Positions 18,806-29,352 of a stretch of 64,000 nucleotides of DNA are shown piece by piece (the stretch's first letter is position 1; each line of letters starts with the position of its first letter). Under the pieces are notes generated by a model. The model had not been told where the DNA came from. It searched no databases and saw only the letters and a program-made list of their open reading frames with translations. Source of the stretch: Polyangiaceae bacterium (GTDB lineage: Bacteria; Myxococcota_A; Polyangia; Polyangiales; Polyangiaceae); contig JANXOF010000037.1 in assembly GCA_025353725.1 (NCBI GenBank), forward strand, positions 434,001 to 498,000, given 5' to 3'. Position numbers and translations under genes: made by a program.

Positions 18806-20272
18806 ATGTCGTCGACGTTGCCTCCTGCCCCGGGGCTAGTTTTCCGCGAAAAAAGCGCTGCCTTGTCGGCTCTGGCGCGAATTCGCGCATCGATACGAAC
18901 GGACATCGCGTCGCAGGAGCCCTCCGAACTCGTCGAATACGGGCGTGATTGGACCCGAGTCCTCGCGCCTTGCCCAAGCGCGATTGTGTTTCCCCGGTCA
19001 ACGGCCGAGGTTTCGAGGCTTCTCGCGATTTGCGACGACGAGCGCGTGGCGGTCGTGCCTTCGGGCGGGCGGACCGGGTTGTCCGGAGGCGCGGTTGCGG
19101 CCAGGGGCGAGATCGTGCTGTCCCTCGCTCAGATGCGCCGCGTGGGCGAGACGGATCGGTTAGGCGGCACGCTCCGCGTCCAGGCGGGAGCGATTACGGA
19201 AGCGATTCATCAACATTGCGAAGTTGACGGTTTTACGTGGCCGGTAGACTTCGCGTCTAAGGGCTCAAGCACGGTCGGAGGAAACATCGCGACCAACGCC
19301 GGAGGCGTCCGCGTGATTCGTTATGGCCTGACGCGTCAATGGGTCTTGGGCCTCGAGGTCGTTCTCGCGTCGGGGCAGGTTCTCGAGATTGGCGGCGCAC
19401 TCGAGAAAAACAATACGGGCCTCGACTTGCGGCAGCTCTTCATCGGCACTGAGGGAACGCTTGGCGTCGTGACGGAGGCGACGCTGAAACTCGCACGGTT
19501 GCCGGGCGCGACCTCCGTGATGCTGCTCGGCGTCCACGACGTCGCCGCGGTGCTCTCGCTCTTCGAGCAAGCCCGCCGCGGACCGTTTACGCTCGCCGCC
19601 TACGAGTTCTTTTCTCAGCGATGCCTTGACAGGCTTCTGGGCCATCGAAAGCTCCGCGCTCCAGTGAGTGAGCCGTGCCCGTATTATGTGCTCATTGAGG
19701 CCGAGGGGGAGGGGGCGAGCGACGCCGACGCGACACGCTTGCGCGAGCGCATCGAGCCTTGGGTCACGAGCGTCTTTGAGTCGGGACTGGCAAAAGACGG
19801 TACGCTCGCCCAGCACGGCTCGCAGGCGCGCGAACTCTGGGCTCTCCGCGAAGGCATCAGCGAAAGCCTCAGCGCGACTGGGCTGCCACACAAAAACGAC
19901 GTCGCCCTGCCCATTGCTCAGCTCGGTGCATTCTGCAATGAGCTCGAGGAGGTTTTCGCGCGTCGCTACCCTGGCTGGGAGATATGCGTTTTCGGTCACG
20001 TCGGTGACGGTAACCTGCACATCAACATCATGAAGCCCGAGGCTATGAGTCGCGACGAGTTTTTCTCGAAGACGAAAGCGGCCGACGTTGACCTCTTCGA
20101 GGTCGTGAAACGCCACCACGGAAGCATCTCGGCCGAGCACGGCATCGGCCTTCTTAAAAAGCCGTACCTTTCCTACTCGCGAAGCGCCGCTGAACTCGCC
20201 GTGATGCGGCAAGTGAAGCTCGCCCTGGATCCAAGGAACATACTGAACCCGGGCAAAGTCTTCGACGTCTGA
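18806..20272 (+). CDS. FAD-binding oxidoreductase (D-2-hydroxyacid/glycolate/lactate dehydrogenase type)
   Basis: VVPSGGRTGLSGGAVAARGEIVLSLAQM; GGNIATNAGGVRVIRYG; GHVGDGNLHIN; SAEHGIGLLKKPYL. Confidence 0.9.
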   Translation: MSSTLPPAPGLVFREKSAALSALARIRASIRTDIASQEPSELVEYGRDWTRVLAPCPSAIVFPRSTAEVSRLLAICDDERVAVVPSGGRTGLSGGAVAARGEIVLSLAQMRRVGETDRLGGTLRVQAGAITEAIHQHCEVDGFTWPVDFASKGSSTVGGNIATNAGGVRVIRYGLTRQWVLGLEVVLASGQVLEIGGALEKNNTGLDLRQLFIGTEGTLGVVTEATLKLARLPGATSVMLLGVHDVAAVLSLFEQARRGPFTLAAYEFFSQRCLDRLLGHRKLRAPVSEPCPYYVLIEAEGEGASDADATRLRERIEPWVTSVFESGLAKDGTLAQHGSQARELWALREGISESLSATGLPHKNDVALPIAQLGAFCNELEEVFARRYPGWEICVFGHVGDGNLHINIMKPEAMSRDEFFSKTKAADVDLFEVVKRHHGSISAEHGIGLLKKPYLSYSRSAAELAVMRQVKLALDPRNILNPGKVFDV

Positions 20273-20273
20273 C

Positions 20274-20314
20274 GCCTACTACCGAGAGGAGCCGGGTTCG
20301 TCTCGGTTGTAGGC
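20274..20314. terminator. Inverted repeat between convergent genes, probable bidirectional terminator
   Basis: GCCTACTACCGAGA ... TCTCGGTTGTAGGC, 13 of 14 positions complementary, 13-nt loop, between converging CDSs. Confidence 0.6.
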
Positions 20315-20340
20315 TGGAGTACGTTTCGTACCGTGTAGGC

Positions 20341-22899
20341 TCAGTCGGCGCGGAGGTCTTTCAGGAGCGAGCGGAGTGTCTCGCGCGAGGCCGCGTCAGG
20401 CGCTGCATTCAATTCAGCTTGGAGCTGCGTATCCACGCGACTGCGAGCCGCCTGACCGCCTGGGGTATCCAAGAACGAGCGCATCGTCGCAATGTAGGTT
20501 GCCCGTTCCAGATCGGGACGCGGTTTGCCGCCGAGTTGAGTCAACAGGCCGCGCTCAAGAAGCGCGAGCGCCTTCGCCTCGTAGTCGACGCCAGCGGCCG
20601 CGCTGTACGCGAAAGGGGCCGTTGGAATGCGCACGAGCGCGCCGAGAACACCGCGTCGCAGCCTGGAAAGGACGGCCAGGTTGGTCGCGCCTTCAATGGC
20701 AGGCCTCAGGCCGTCGAGCGCTGCGTAGGCGGCCGTTTTGGCGGCGTCTTGCGCGCCGACGGGGAGTCCGACAAACCCGGGCGTTCCCTCGAACCATGCC
20801 TTGGCCGCAGCGACGGCGCTGTTGAGCGCGTCGCTTGAGGCCGCGGGCAAGGTCTCTAGGCTTGCTGTAAATTCGACGGCCGCAAACTGAGTCTCACGGA
20901 GCGCCGCCTCGTTTAGCGTCTCGGGCAAGGTGTCGGGCTTGTACACGTAGAGCAACTTCGCAGTGTCGGCAACGAGACCGTTCGTGTTGGTGAGAACGTA
21001 ATACCGAACAACGCCGCGCACGGTTGTCGCGAACTTGGTCAGTGCGTCCTGGCCGTCTTTGACTGTCGCGATCCCCGCTTGCGAGGGGAGCTTCGAGGAA
21101 GACTGGCGCAGCGCCTTGGCGAGGCTCAGCGTCGTGCCAAGGGTGAAGCTCTCGTCGGTGAGCAATCGCGTCGTCGCTAGGGCGCGCGCGGCCGGGTTAG
21201 AGCCTTCGTCGTAGCGAATACACAGCGGGTCGACGCCGCCTGCGACGTCGTCCGCGACGGCGTCTTCGCACGTCGGCAAGACGGGGTCCGTCGGTTTGAT
21301 GTCCTTCGCTTCGTTGTAGAGCGCAGAGATCGCCTGTCGGTCGTACTCGAGAAGCGGCCCACTTGCCGACGGCACGCTCGTAAATGCAGCACGCTCGAGT
21401 GCATACGAATTGTAGTCCATGATCGACGAGCTAAACTGGGAGTCCTTCGTGCCGTCCATCGAAAGAGAGCCCTTGAAGTTGTGCGCGAGACCGAGCGCAT
21501 GTCCTACCTCGTGGAACACGACGCCCTTCAGCAGACCACGAGCGAACTCCTCGGGCGACTCCCGGGCTTCGAGTGACACTCGAGAAGCCACGCCCCGGAG
21601 GCAGTTGAGGTGAACGTCACGCCCTAAAAATTGCTTTCCCTTGAGCTGGTTTTGGATCGTCGTAGCGGAACCGGTCAAGGCCTCGCTAAGCTCGCCGCGC
21701 TCCCAGTACGTTTTGCCGATGTTAACCCACGCGAGCGGCATGTAGATAAGCGAGTGGCTTTGGATACCCGTGAGCGGGTCGGACGCCTGCGATTCGTACG
21801 CGGCGCCAGCGTCAGCGACGTTATCCCAGTTGATAACGTTGTAACGCGGATCTCCGATGGAGATGCCTGCGGGAAGTCGCCCTTTGAACGACAGCAGGTC
21901 TTTCCCCCACATCGCCTGCGAGTACCGGTTCCAAGCCTCGACTCCCGTCTTCACGTCCGCGAGGTATTGCTCTTGGATATTCGGCGTGACGTACCAGGCG
22001 ACAGGTGCGGCCGATGCGCTGTCCGCGAGGAAGCGCGTTGCAAATTGCGTCTTCGTGCGCGTGCCGGGTTCTCCCGTAAACACGGCGCCCGCCGAAAGAA
22101 AGCCGAACCGCGCCGCGAGCGGCTCATCGTCCGGATTGGCCGATAGCGGCGTATACGACGAAGGAACGAGCGCGTCGCGCGGCGACAGGCTCTCCATGAA
22201 TTCATAGAGGTCGCCCTTGCCCGACTCGATGCTTGAAGCAAACATGAAGAGCTGACTTGCCGGGACATACGAAACGTTCCGCACCCACGACGTGCGCTCG
22301 GGCGCGGCGGCGGCGCCCTCGACGACCGAGGCGAGGGTGTCGGAACCGCGCGACACTTCGATAGTTAGCGTCGATGCTGTCTCGCGCACAATCTTGAAGG
22401 CGTGAATGAGCCGCTCGGGGTGATTGACGTCCGACTCGAACAAGTGGTTTTGCGTCGCCACGAGCTGGAGATCTTTACCGACGACGTGAAACCGAGCGAT
22501 GTCGTGTCCGAGAGCAAGACTCTGAAGCGTGAGGTCGAATTCGGCGTCGCGCTTTGCGGAGTACTGAAGGTCGGCGCCGTACAAAAAGTCGCGCCCGAAG
22601 ATCGCGCTTTTCGTAAGCGTTACCTTCGCAACAACGGCTTCGTTCGCTGCGTTCGAAGAACCCGCACTCGAAGCGGGGGAAATTGACGCTCGTGGTGCAA
22701 GCGTCGTGGTGAGTTCGACCTGTACGACGGGAGCCTCGCCCCTGCCGGTCGCCGTATTTGCGGCCGTGGGGCTTTCGGGGTCGCTACTGCCCGCCTGGCC
22801 GGCGCGACCCGCGACGCTTGAGTCACTACTGCAACCTTGAACGAAGCCGAGCGTGGTCGCGGCGATGGCGCCGATATGCTTGTAGGTAAGAGTGCGCAT
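20341..22899 (-). CDS. Secreted zinc-dependent metzincin-type metalloprotease (lipoprotein)
   Basis: MRTLTYKHIGAIAATTLGFVQGCSSDS lipobox; VVFHEVGHALGLAHNFKGS with downstream SSSIMDY. Confidence 0.85.
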   Translation of the reverse strand: MRTLTYKHIGAIAATTLGFVQGCSSDSSVAGRAGQAGSSDPESPTAANTATGRGEAPVVQVELTTTLAPRASISPASSAGSSNAANEAVVAKVTLTKSAIFGRDFLYGADLQYSAKRDAEFDLTLQSLALGHDIARFHVVGKDLQLVATQNHLFESDVNHPERLIHAFKIVRETASTLTIEVSRGSDTLASVVEGAAAAPERTSWVRNVSYVPASQLFMFASSIESGKGDLYEFMESLSPRDALVPSSYTPLSANPDDEPLAARFGFLSAGAVFTGEPGTRTKTQFATRFLADSASAAPVAWYVTPNIQEQYLADVKTGVEAWNRYSQAMWGKDLLSFKGRLPAGISIGDPRYNVINWDNVADAGAAYESQASDPLTGIQSHSLIYMPLAWVNIGKTYWERGELSEALTGSATTIQNQLKGKQFLGRDVHLNCLRGVASRVSLEARESPEEFARGLLKGVVFHEVGHALGLAHNFKGSLSMDGTKDSQFSSSIMDYNSYALERAAFTSVPSASGPLLEYDRQAISALYNEAKDIKPTDPVLPTCEDAVADDVAGGVDPLCIRYDEGSNPAARALATTRLLTDESFTLGTTLSLAKALRQSSSKLPSQAGIATVKDGQDALTKFATTVRGVVRYYVLTNTNGLVADTAKLLYVYKPDTLPETLNEAALRETQFAAVEFTASLETLPAASSDALNSAVAAAKAWFEGTPGFVGLPVGAQDAAKTAAYAALDGLRPAIEGATNLAVLSRLRRGVLGALVRIPTAPFAYSAAAGVDYEAKALALLERGLLTQLGGKPRPDLERATYIATMRSFLDTPGGQAARSRVDTQLQAELNAAPDAASRETLRSLLKDLRAD

Positions 22900-22963
22900 T
22901 TGTGCCTCCAGGCGATGAAACGAACGACGCCGGACGCATAGCACGACCACGATCTTTCGCGAA

Positions 22964-24205
22964 TCAGTACAGAATTCTAGTCTTAATAGAGGACGACAGC
23001 TCGGCAATCGCCTTGCGGACGTCGTTGGCGACGTCTTTATCGAGATCCATCACGAGGTACCCGATGCTCGGGTCCGTCGCCAGGATTTGGCCGAGCACGT
23101 TCGCGTTGCGGTCGGAGACGAGTCGGTTAATGTCACGGAGAACACCCGGCACGTTTTTGTGCACGTTGAGGACGCGGTGCGTGCCTTCGAGCGGCGCCAA
23201 TTCGACGTGTGGAAAGTTCACAGACCCCACGGTCGCTCCCGAGTTCATGAACTTGATAAGTGACGCCCCGACCTCGCGCCCGATCGACTCTTGAGCCTCG
23301 AGGGTCGAGCCTCCGATGTGGGGAGTTAAAATTACGTTGTCGAGTCCGCGCATCTCGCACGCGAATCCGTCTGAGTTGCTCTCGGGTTCGTCGGGGTAAA
23401 CGTCGAGCGCCGCACCTCCTAGCTTTTTGGCTTTGACGGCGGACGCGAGTGCGTTGAGGTCCACCACGGTGCCTCGGCTTAGGTTAACGAGATAGGACCC
23501 TTGCTTCATGAGGGCGAGCTGCGGCCCGCCAATCATGAGCTTCGTCTGTGGCGTTTCGGGAACGTGAAGCGTGACAAAGTCGCTCGCCTCGAGGAGCGCG
23601 TCGAGCGAACCGACAGCCTTGTTATTGCCCATCGGGAGCGTCGTTCGGACGTCGTAGGAAAGCACGCGCATGCCCATCGCCTCAGCGAGCACACCGACCT
23701 GCGAACCGATGTGACCATAGCCGATGATGCCAAGCGTCTTCCCTCGGACCTCGAAAGAGGCCGTTGCCACTTTTCGCCATTTCCCCTCGTGGACCTCGCG
23801 TGAACGATCGCCTAGCTGACGCGCCAGCATGACAATCTCCGCAATGACGAGCTCCGCGACGCTTCGTGTGTTGCTGAAGGGCGCGTTGAAGACGGGAATG
23901 CCGGCCTCGTTCGCGGCTCTAAGGTCGATTTGATTCGTCCCGATGCAAAAAGCGCCGACGGAGAGCAGTCTCTTCCCCGACGTAAGCGCGCGCCGCGTCA
24001 CTTGAGTTTTGCTGCGGATGCCAAGAATGTGAACGCCCTCTTCGAGCTTGGCGACGAGCTCGTCTTCTTTCAGCGCTCTCGGCATCGTCTCGAGCTCGAA
24101 GCCTTGAGCCCGGAAGAGCTCGTGGGCGCTTTCGTGAACGTTCTCGAGGAGGAGGACCTTGATCTGGTTCTTCGGGAAGGACGTCGCGGCGCTAGAATTG
24201 GGCAT
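22964..24205 (-). CDS. serA: D-3-phosphoglycerate dehydrogenase
   Basis: KTLGIIGYGHIGSQVGVLAEAMGMRVLSYD; LSRGTVVDLNAL; LTPHIGGSTLEAQESIG; C-terminal ACT-like domain. Confidence 0.92.
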   Translation of the reverse strand: MPNSSAATSFPKNQIKVLLLENVHESAHELFRAQGFELETMPRALKEDELVAKLEEGVHILGIRSKTQVTRRALTSGKRLLSVGAFCIGTNQIDLRAANEAGIPVFNAPFSNTRSVAELVIAEIVMLARQLGDRSREVHEGKWRKVATASFEVRGKTLGIIGYGHIGSQVGVLAEAMGMRVLSYDVRTTLPMGNNKAVGSLDALLEASDFVTLHVPETPQTKLMIGGPQLALMKQGSYLVNLSRGTVVDLNALASAVKAKKLGGAALDVYPDEPESNSDGFACEMRGLDNVILTPHIGGSTLEAQESIGREVGASLIKFMNSGATVGSVNFPHVELAPLEGTHRVLNVHKNVPGVLRDINRLVSDRNANVLGQILATDPSIGYLVMDLDKDVANDVRKAIAELSSSIKTRILY

Positions 24206-24309
24206 GCTTCGCGCGACGTTAGCGGAGGACGGGACACCTCCGCCAGCGTGAGATTTCGCTCGAAACCGAGTGGCGCGTTTCGAAATCGCTTGCTACGGAC
24301 TGCCCGAGC

Positions 24310-26055
24310 ATGGTGGGGCCGAATGAGTTGAGCGGGGCGAACGTGGGTGAACGGTCTCTGTCTGGAGCGCGCGCCGTCGGCAAGAGCGCGGCGCAGCGAC
24401 TCGCCGCGCTCGGAGGCGTAACGTTTCGCGACGGCGCTCCCGGGCCGGTGCCGCCGCAGTCTGCTCTAGATCCGATGATCGGCCGCACGCTCGGGGGTCG
24501 TCTGTCGCTGGTCGAGTGCGTCGGTAAAGGTGCGTTCGGCGTGGTCTACAGGGCGCGCCATCAGCACCTCGCCAAGCTCGTGGCCGTGAAGGTTCTGCAC
24601 GCGGGCCTCCAGCAAGATCCGTTGGTGCGCGCGCGATTTCACGCCGAAGGCCGCGCCGCGAGTCTTCTCGACCACCCCAACCTCGTTCGTGTGCTCGACT
24701 TCGGAGCGGAGGCGGACGGCCTCTTGTGGCTGGCGATGGAGCTGATTGAGGGAATCGAGCTCGCAGCGTTGCTGAAAGGCGCTCGCCGTCTCGGTCTCCA
24801 GCACGCCGCCGATCTGATGCTTCAGGTGACGGGCGGGTTGGTGCACGCGCACTCTCACGACATCGTGCACGGTGACGTAAAGCCATCCAACGTCATCCTC
24901 ATCCATCGCGCGGATGACGAAGGCGTACGGCGCGAGCACGTCAAGGTGTGTGACTTTGGCGTCGTCCGTAGCGTGAGTGACGCGGGCTCGACGTCGCCGC
25001 TGCTCGGCACGCCCGCATACATGTCACCCGAGCAATGCCTCGGAGAACCACTGGACGGCCGGAGCGACGTTTACGGGTGCGGCGCCATGTTTTACGAGCT
25101 CGTCACGGGGGCGCCCCCCTTTGTCGAGGACGACACGCAAGCGCTCCTACGGAAACACCTGCTTGTCGACGCGAAGCCGCCTTCCGAGCGATGGCCCGAG
25201 CTCGACGCGCGTGCCGACGGCGTGATTATGAAGGCACTTGCCAAAGCGCCAGACGACCGGTTTGCGAGCATGCGCGAGTTCCGCCATGCGATCCGCGACT
25301 TGTTGATTGACCTCGGCGCTTGTCTGCCGGTGTCGGGACGCGGCAGCGCGGATGCGCAGTCGACCTCGCTCGTGGCCGTGACACCAACGCCGAGCGTCTC
25401 GGAAATTCGTGAGGTCCGCTCGCTGCGGAAACTGACGCCGACCGCGCCATTGCGGAAGGGATGCGAGGGTACGAACTCCGTGAGGCAATTTCTCGCCGCC
25501 CGCGCGTTGGTGGGCGACACGGAGAAGAACGCGCTCGCCGCACTTCTCGTGCTCGGTCACGCCGAAGCCATCGCCGCGCGCGTCGCGCGACTTGCGACGC
25601 GTGAAGATTCGTCTGCGTTACGCGCGCTCGCGCTCGTCGATGACCCTTCGCGGCTTGGCCCGCTCGCCGAGATCCTCCTCGCGGACGACGTGCTCTTCAC
25701 TCCGTATCTCGAGCGACTGCTGCGACGCGCAGGGCTCGCGGCGGCTCGAGCGCTCTGGGCGGCGCGGATCCGCAGACCCCCGACGGAGGAGCGACGAAGG
25801 CGGTTCGTGGCGTTGCTCCTCCGTATCGGTGCTCCCGCGGAGGACCTGCTCCGCGTGGCTCTCGGGCAGATTTCTCGCCGAGCGGTCATAGCCGACGGGC
25901 AAGGGCAGGTCGCGTGTGCCGAAGACTTATTGCTTGCGCTTCCCCGCACGCTCGATGCGTCTCTGGTCGGGGTTGTGGTGCCGTTTCGGCGATCGGTTTC
26001 ACCCCGTCTGCGCGCCCTGGCGACGCTGTCACTGACACGCGCGCGGGCAGGCTAG
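24310..26055 (+). CDS. Serine/threonine protein kinase with alpha-helical repeat tail
   Basis: [80 protein letters not shown]. Confidence 0.92.
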   Translation: MVGPNELSGANVGERSLSGARAVGKSAAQRLAALGGVTFRDGAPGPVPPQSALDPMIGRTLGGRLSLVECVGKGAFGVVYRARHQHLAKLVAVKVLHAGLQQDPLVRARFHAEGRAASLLDHPNLVRVLDFGAEADGLLWLAMELIEGIELAALLKGARRLGLQHAADLMLQVTGGLVHAHSHDIVHGDVKPSNVILIHRADDEGVRREHVKVCDFGVVRSVSDAGSTSPLLGTPAYMSPEQCLGEPLDGRSDVYGCGAMFYELVTGAPPFVEDDTQALLRKHLLVDAKPPSERWPELDARADGVIMKALAKAPDDRFASMREFRHAIRDLLIDLGACLPVSGRGSADAQSTSLVAVTPTPSVSEIREVRSLRKLTPTAPLRKGCEGTNSVRQFLAARALVGDTEKNALAALLVLGHAEAIAARVARLATREDSSALRALALVDDPSRLGPLAEILLADDVLFTPYLERLLRRAGLAAARALWAARIRRPPTEERRRRFVALLLRIGAPAEDLLRVALGQISRRAVIADGQGQVACAEDLLLALPRTLDASLVGVVVPFRRSVSPRLRALATLSLTRARAG

Positions 26056-26127
26056 CTCGGGCTTCTGCGGTCCGATTTCTCGACCGGACTTGACGCGCTG
26101 CGCGAAGGGCGCATCTTACGCCGCCAC

Positions 26128-26907
26128 GTGTGTCCCCGCTGCCATCAAAACGCTCCCCTCGTTTACCGGGGCTTCAACGCCTTTTGTACGGCGTGCGGCG
26201 CGCCGCGCGTTCCGCTTTCAGGTGCGTCCGTCACTCTCGCCGGGCAGCCCTCGAAGGCCACCGGGGGCGTCGCGCGAGTTTTCGGCTGGCTTGTGTTGGT
26301 GTTCGGAACCCTCCTCGCGACAGGCACGTTCGCGGCGTGTAGCGCCTTGGTGGGCGTGGCGGCGGCGGCCCCGTACTTGTTTGCGGTGCCGATAGCCGCG
26401 CTGGCGTGGGTTCTAAGCTACGCGCTTTTCAAAAGCGGTAACCAGCTTGCGACCGCCGGATTGAATTCCCAGACCGCGATGCGTACACGGGCCGTGCGAG
26501 CCCTTGCGAACACCCGCGGCGGCAACGTGACCCCTGGAGATCTCGCCCACGCCGTCGGCACGACCCCGAAAGAGGCCGACGACCACCTCACCGCGATGGC
26601 CAAAGAGAATCCCGACCAGGTAAGCATCGAAGTCGATGAGCAGGGCACTATGGTGTACCGCTTCGCTTCTGCGTATTGGCAAGCCATCGGCGTTGCGGAA
26701 ACGGGTTATGCCGTGCCGCAGTCTGCGCACATGGCGCCGAACGCGGGTCCCTTCGTTCGCTCACGGGTCTCGGTTCCGCCACCACCTCAATCAGCTTTTG
26801 GCCGCGCCGAGCCGCGCGTGTCGTCTGGCGATGATGCCTCTCGCGGCGAGCCTCTCGAAGAGGACGGTGAGCCGGAGCGCGAGCAAGCTTTGCGTCGTTC
26901 TCGCTGA
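26128..26907 (+). CDS. Zinc-ribbon membrane protein with probable winged-helix domain
   Basis: GTG start; VCPRCHQNAPLVYRGFNAFCTACGAPR (CxxC...CxxC); two TM segments; NVTPGDLAHAVGTTPKEADDHLTAMAKEN. Confidence 0.65.
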   Translation: MCPRCHQNAPLVYRGFNAFCTACGAPRVPLSGASVTLAGQPSKATGGVARVFGWLVLVFGTLLATGTFAACSALVGVAAAAPYLFAVPIAALAWVLSYALFKSGNQLATAGLNSQTAMRTRAVRALANTRGGNVTPGDLAHAVGTTPKEADDHLTAMAKENPDQVSIEVDEQGTMVYRFASAYWQAIGVAETGYAVPQSAHMAPNAGPFVRSRVSVPPPPQSAFGRAEPRVSSGDDASRGEPLEEDGEPEREQALRRSR

Positions 26908-27136
26908 TTCCATCGTAAAGCGTGGTGCCGCTCGCGAAGCTCACGGCGTGCGGCTTGCAGTTCTCGGGAGCATGCACGTAGTCGCGGAGGCCAAGGGTTC
27001 GGAATCGCTCGGAGGGGATGCCGCAGCGGCGGAACTTTGAAGCACCAGCCCGGATCGAAGCGGTCTCGCGGGCCGTGTGCGCGTGCGCGTACCGGTGGCA
27101 TCTTCTGGATGGAACACCTGCGTAAGGAAGTTATGT

Positions 27137-29299
27137 ATGTCGATTTTTAAACGACCGAACATGTCTCGCTCACTGGTGATCTTTGCCAGTCTCGGACTAG
27201 GAATGATGTCGTCGGGGCTCGGATGCGGCGAGAAGTCAAAAGACGTCCGCGTGAGCGTGGTTGGCCAAGAGGGGGGGTACCAATTGGAGCTCCGGCGAGG
27301 CGACTCGACGAGCGCTGAGGTGAAAGTTTCGGCGGATGTCTTCCGGTTCGACAAGCGCATTCGCGTTGAGGCCGGCGGTAAACGCATCACGGTTGACTAT
27401 AATATCGCGCTTCAGCCCTTTGCCGAAGGTCTCGAAGCCGGGTACATCGGAACCGTGTCGACCGAGGGTGGCGCGAGTGAGCCGTTTCGTCTCGAGGCGC
27501 GGTCGACGGCAGACGTCGCGGGTCTTCGGCTGGACGCGACGAGTGCGGGTGTGTTGACGGTCCGACCGAACGCGACCGGGTTTCCTTACGTGGTACGCAT
27601 CGCTCAAAACTTTCCGTTTGTGCCGGCCAGCGACGAACCACTGGCCGAGGAGCCGTTTTCGTCGGACGGCGTCAGCACAACGGGCGCCACGGCGACGACG
27701 CTGACGCCGAAGGCGTTGCGTTTCCTCGATATGGCGCCCGTACCGGGCGAGCCGGAAACGCCGTCCGCTGACGCGGAAGGTGAGAGTTCAGGTCTGACAC
27801 TGACGCCGGCCGACGGCACGGACGGGCCCTGCGTGACGGTCGCCGCGACGCCGGAAAAGGTGACGGTCAACGGTGCCTCCGTGCCGATAGCGACTTCAAC
27901 GGCCGGCGCGAACGCGGAGACGGCCTCATTTCGTGCGCCGAAGCTTAGCGAGGTCGCAACGCGCGAAGAGGGCGCCCTGTTGAGTGGCAGCGGTGACGAC
28001 GGGGGCTCGCCGTTGGTGGGCGAGAGCACATCGCTCGTGAGCGGTCAGAGCTCACTGCTCAACGGAGAGTGCTCACAGCTTCTGACAGCTCCTGTGTGCA
28101 GCGCGGACCAGATTCGGTCGACGCAAGGGTGTCTCATTGCGAGGAACGCGGCGGACGGCGGAGGTATCGCAGCCTATGCGTACTACACCTGCAAAACGTC
28201 GACGGTCTTCGACGGTGAGAAGCTGGACTACGAGGTAAATCACTTTAACAATGGCGGCCCGCGGTCGATTATCGATCTCAAGGCTACGGTGCCAGCGTCA
28301 GTGCGCAGCCGTGAGAAACTGCTCGACCCCGGAATGGGCGGCTCAACGGGCGAAAAGCTAGCGACCACGCGGCTTGCCAAGGCGAATACCAACCAGTGGT
28401 CGGACAACCAAAAGTACACCGTCAAGCTCGTCCCGAAGAGCGACGGCACGCGGTCGATTCAAGTGGTGGATCACCGCATCAACAAGACCGTAAGCAAAGA
28501 AAACGGCTTCTGCAGCTTGAGTTGTGAGGGGCCGACGACCCTCGTCAATGGTCGATGCATCTGGACGGGAGTAACCGAGAACGACGAGTTCGGTGACTTT
28601 CTCATTGAGACCGTGGCGAGTGCAGGAACGGGCGTTTTGGTGCGAGTCGCAAAATCGGCCGCGGGCGGCGGGCTCGCTCAGGTAGCAAAAAATGCTGGAA
28701 TTATCCTACTTAAGCTAAAGCGGGTCGCAAGCGAGCAGGTGATGGCAAGGTATTCTGTGCCCAAAATTCTTACGGCACAGAACGAGCAGACCGCGCTAAA
28801 AAATTTAGATAAGGCCGTGCGCGGAACCAATCCACTATCTGGAATGAACAAGGTTGGAGGAGGCAACTGCGGTAGCGACGCCCTAACTCAAGCCGTTCGA
28901 CTAGCCACGGGTAATTGGGTGTGCGCGTTGGCGTATAAAACTAACTCGAATGATGGGAGCGTGGCCCTGCAGATTGCGGATGGTATTTCAGTTCTCGGGG
29001 GCAGAAAAACATCCGTCGCGTCTGTAAAGTTTGGCCGAGTCGACACCTTGGAAGTCGTCCTGCAAGAGCAGATGAAGGAAGGAGAGATCGCCCTGCTCAC
29101 TAGTTTCGCTGGAGAACCTGGTCATTCAACGTTAGTCGCAAAAGTGAAGGGGCGGTTGTTCCATATCAACAACCAAGGATGGGAGCCAAAGGTCTCGTCG
29201 CTCTCAGACTGGGCCGCCCAGTGGTCTCGCATGTTCGGCAGCGAAGGTAAGCCGCTCTACAATGTCGATGTAATCTTTGGAAAAAAGATCGGGAGTTGA
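27137..29299 (+). CDS. Large lipoprotein with C-terminal papain-fold-like (toxin-like) domain
   Basis: MSIFKRPNMSRSLVIFASLGLGMMSSGLGCGEKSK lipobox; C-terminus GGGNCGSDALTQAVRLATG ... GEPGHSTLVAKVKGRLFHINNQGW (C-H-N/D order). Confidence 0.65.
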   Translation: MSIFKRPNMSRSLVIFASLGLGMMSSGLGCGEKSKDVRVSVVGQEGGYQLELRRGDSTSAEVKVSADVFRFDKRIRVEAGGKRITVDYNIALQPFAEGLEAGYIGTVSTEGGASEPFRLEARSTADVAGLRLDATSAGVLTVRPNATGFPYVVRIAQNFPFVPASDEPLAEEPFSSDGVSTTGATATTLTPKALRFLDMAPVPGEPETPSADAEGESSGLTLTPADGTDGPCVTVAATPEKVTVNGASVPIATSTAGANAETASFRAPKLSEVATREEGALLSGSGDDGGSPLVGESTSLVSGQSSLLNGECSQLLTAPVCSADQIRSTQGCLIARNAADGGGIAAYAYYTCKTSTVFDGEKLDYEVNHFNNGGPRSIIDLKATVPASVRSREKLLDPGMGGSTGEKLATTRLAKANTNQWSDNQKYTVKLVPKSDGTRSIQVVDHRINKTVSKENGFCSLSCEGPTTLVNGRCIWTGVTENDEFGDFLIETVASAGTGVLVRVAKSAAGGGLAQVAKNAGIILLKLKRVASEQVMARYSVPKILTAQNEQTALKNLDKAVRGTNPLSGMNKVGGGNCGSDALTQAVRLATGNWVCALAYKTNSNDGSVALQIADGISVLGGRKTSVASVKFGRVDTLEVVLQEQMKEGEIALLTSFAGEPGHSTLVAKVKGRLFHINNQGWEPKVSSLSDWAAQWSRMFGSEGKPLYNVDVIFGKKIGS

Positions 29300-29352
29300 A
29301 ACGATATCGTAGGCGGCCGACTTGCTAAGGCTCCCCTATGCTAGTTGCGACG

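Noticed and set aside
19265-20212. 315-aa minus ORF
   Set aside because: Antisense to the clearly recognisable FAD oxidoreductase.
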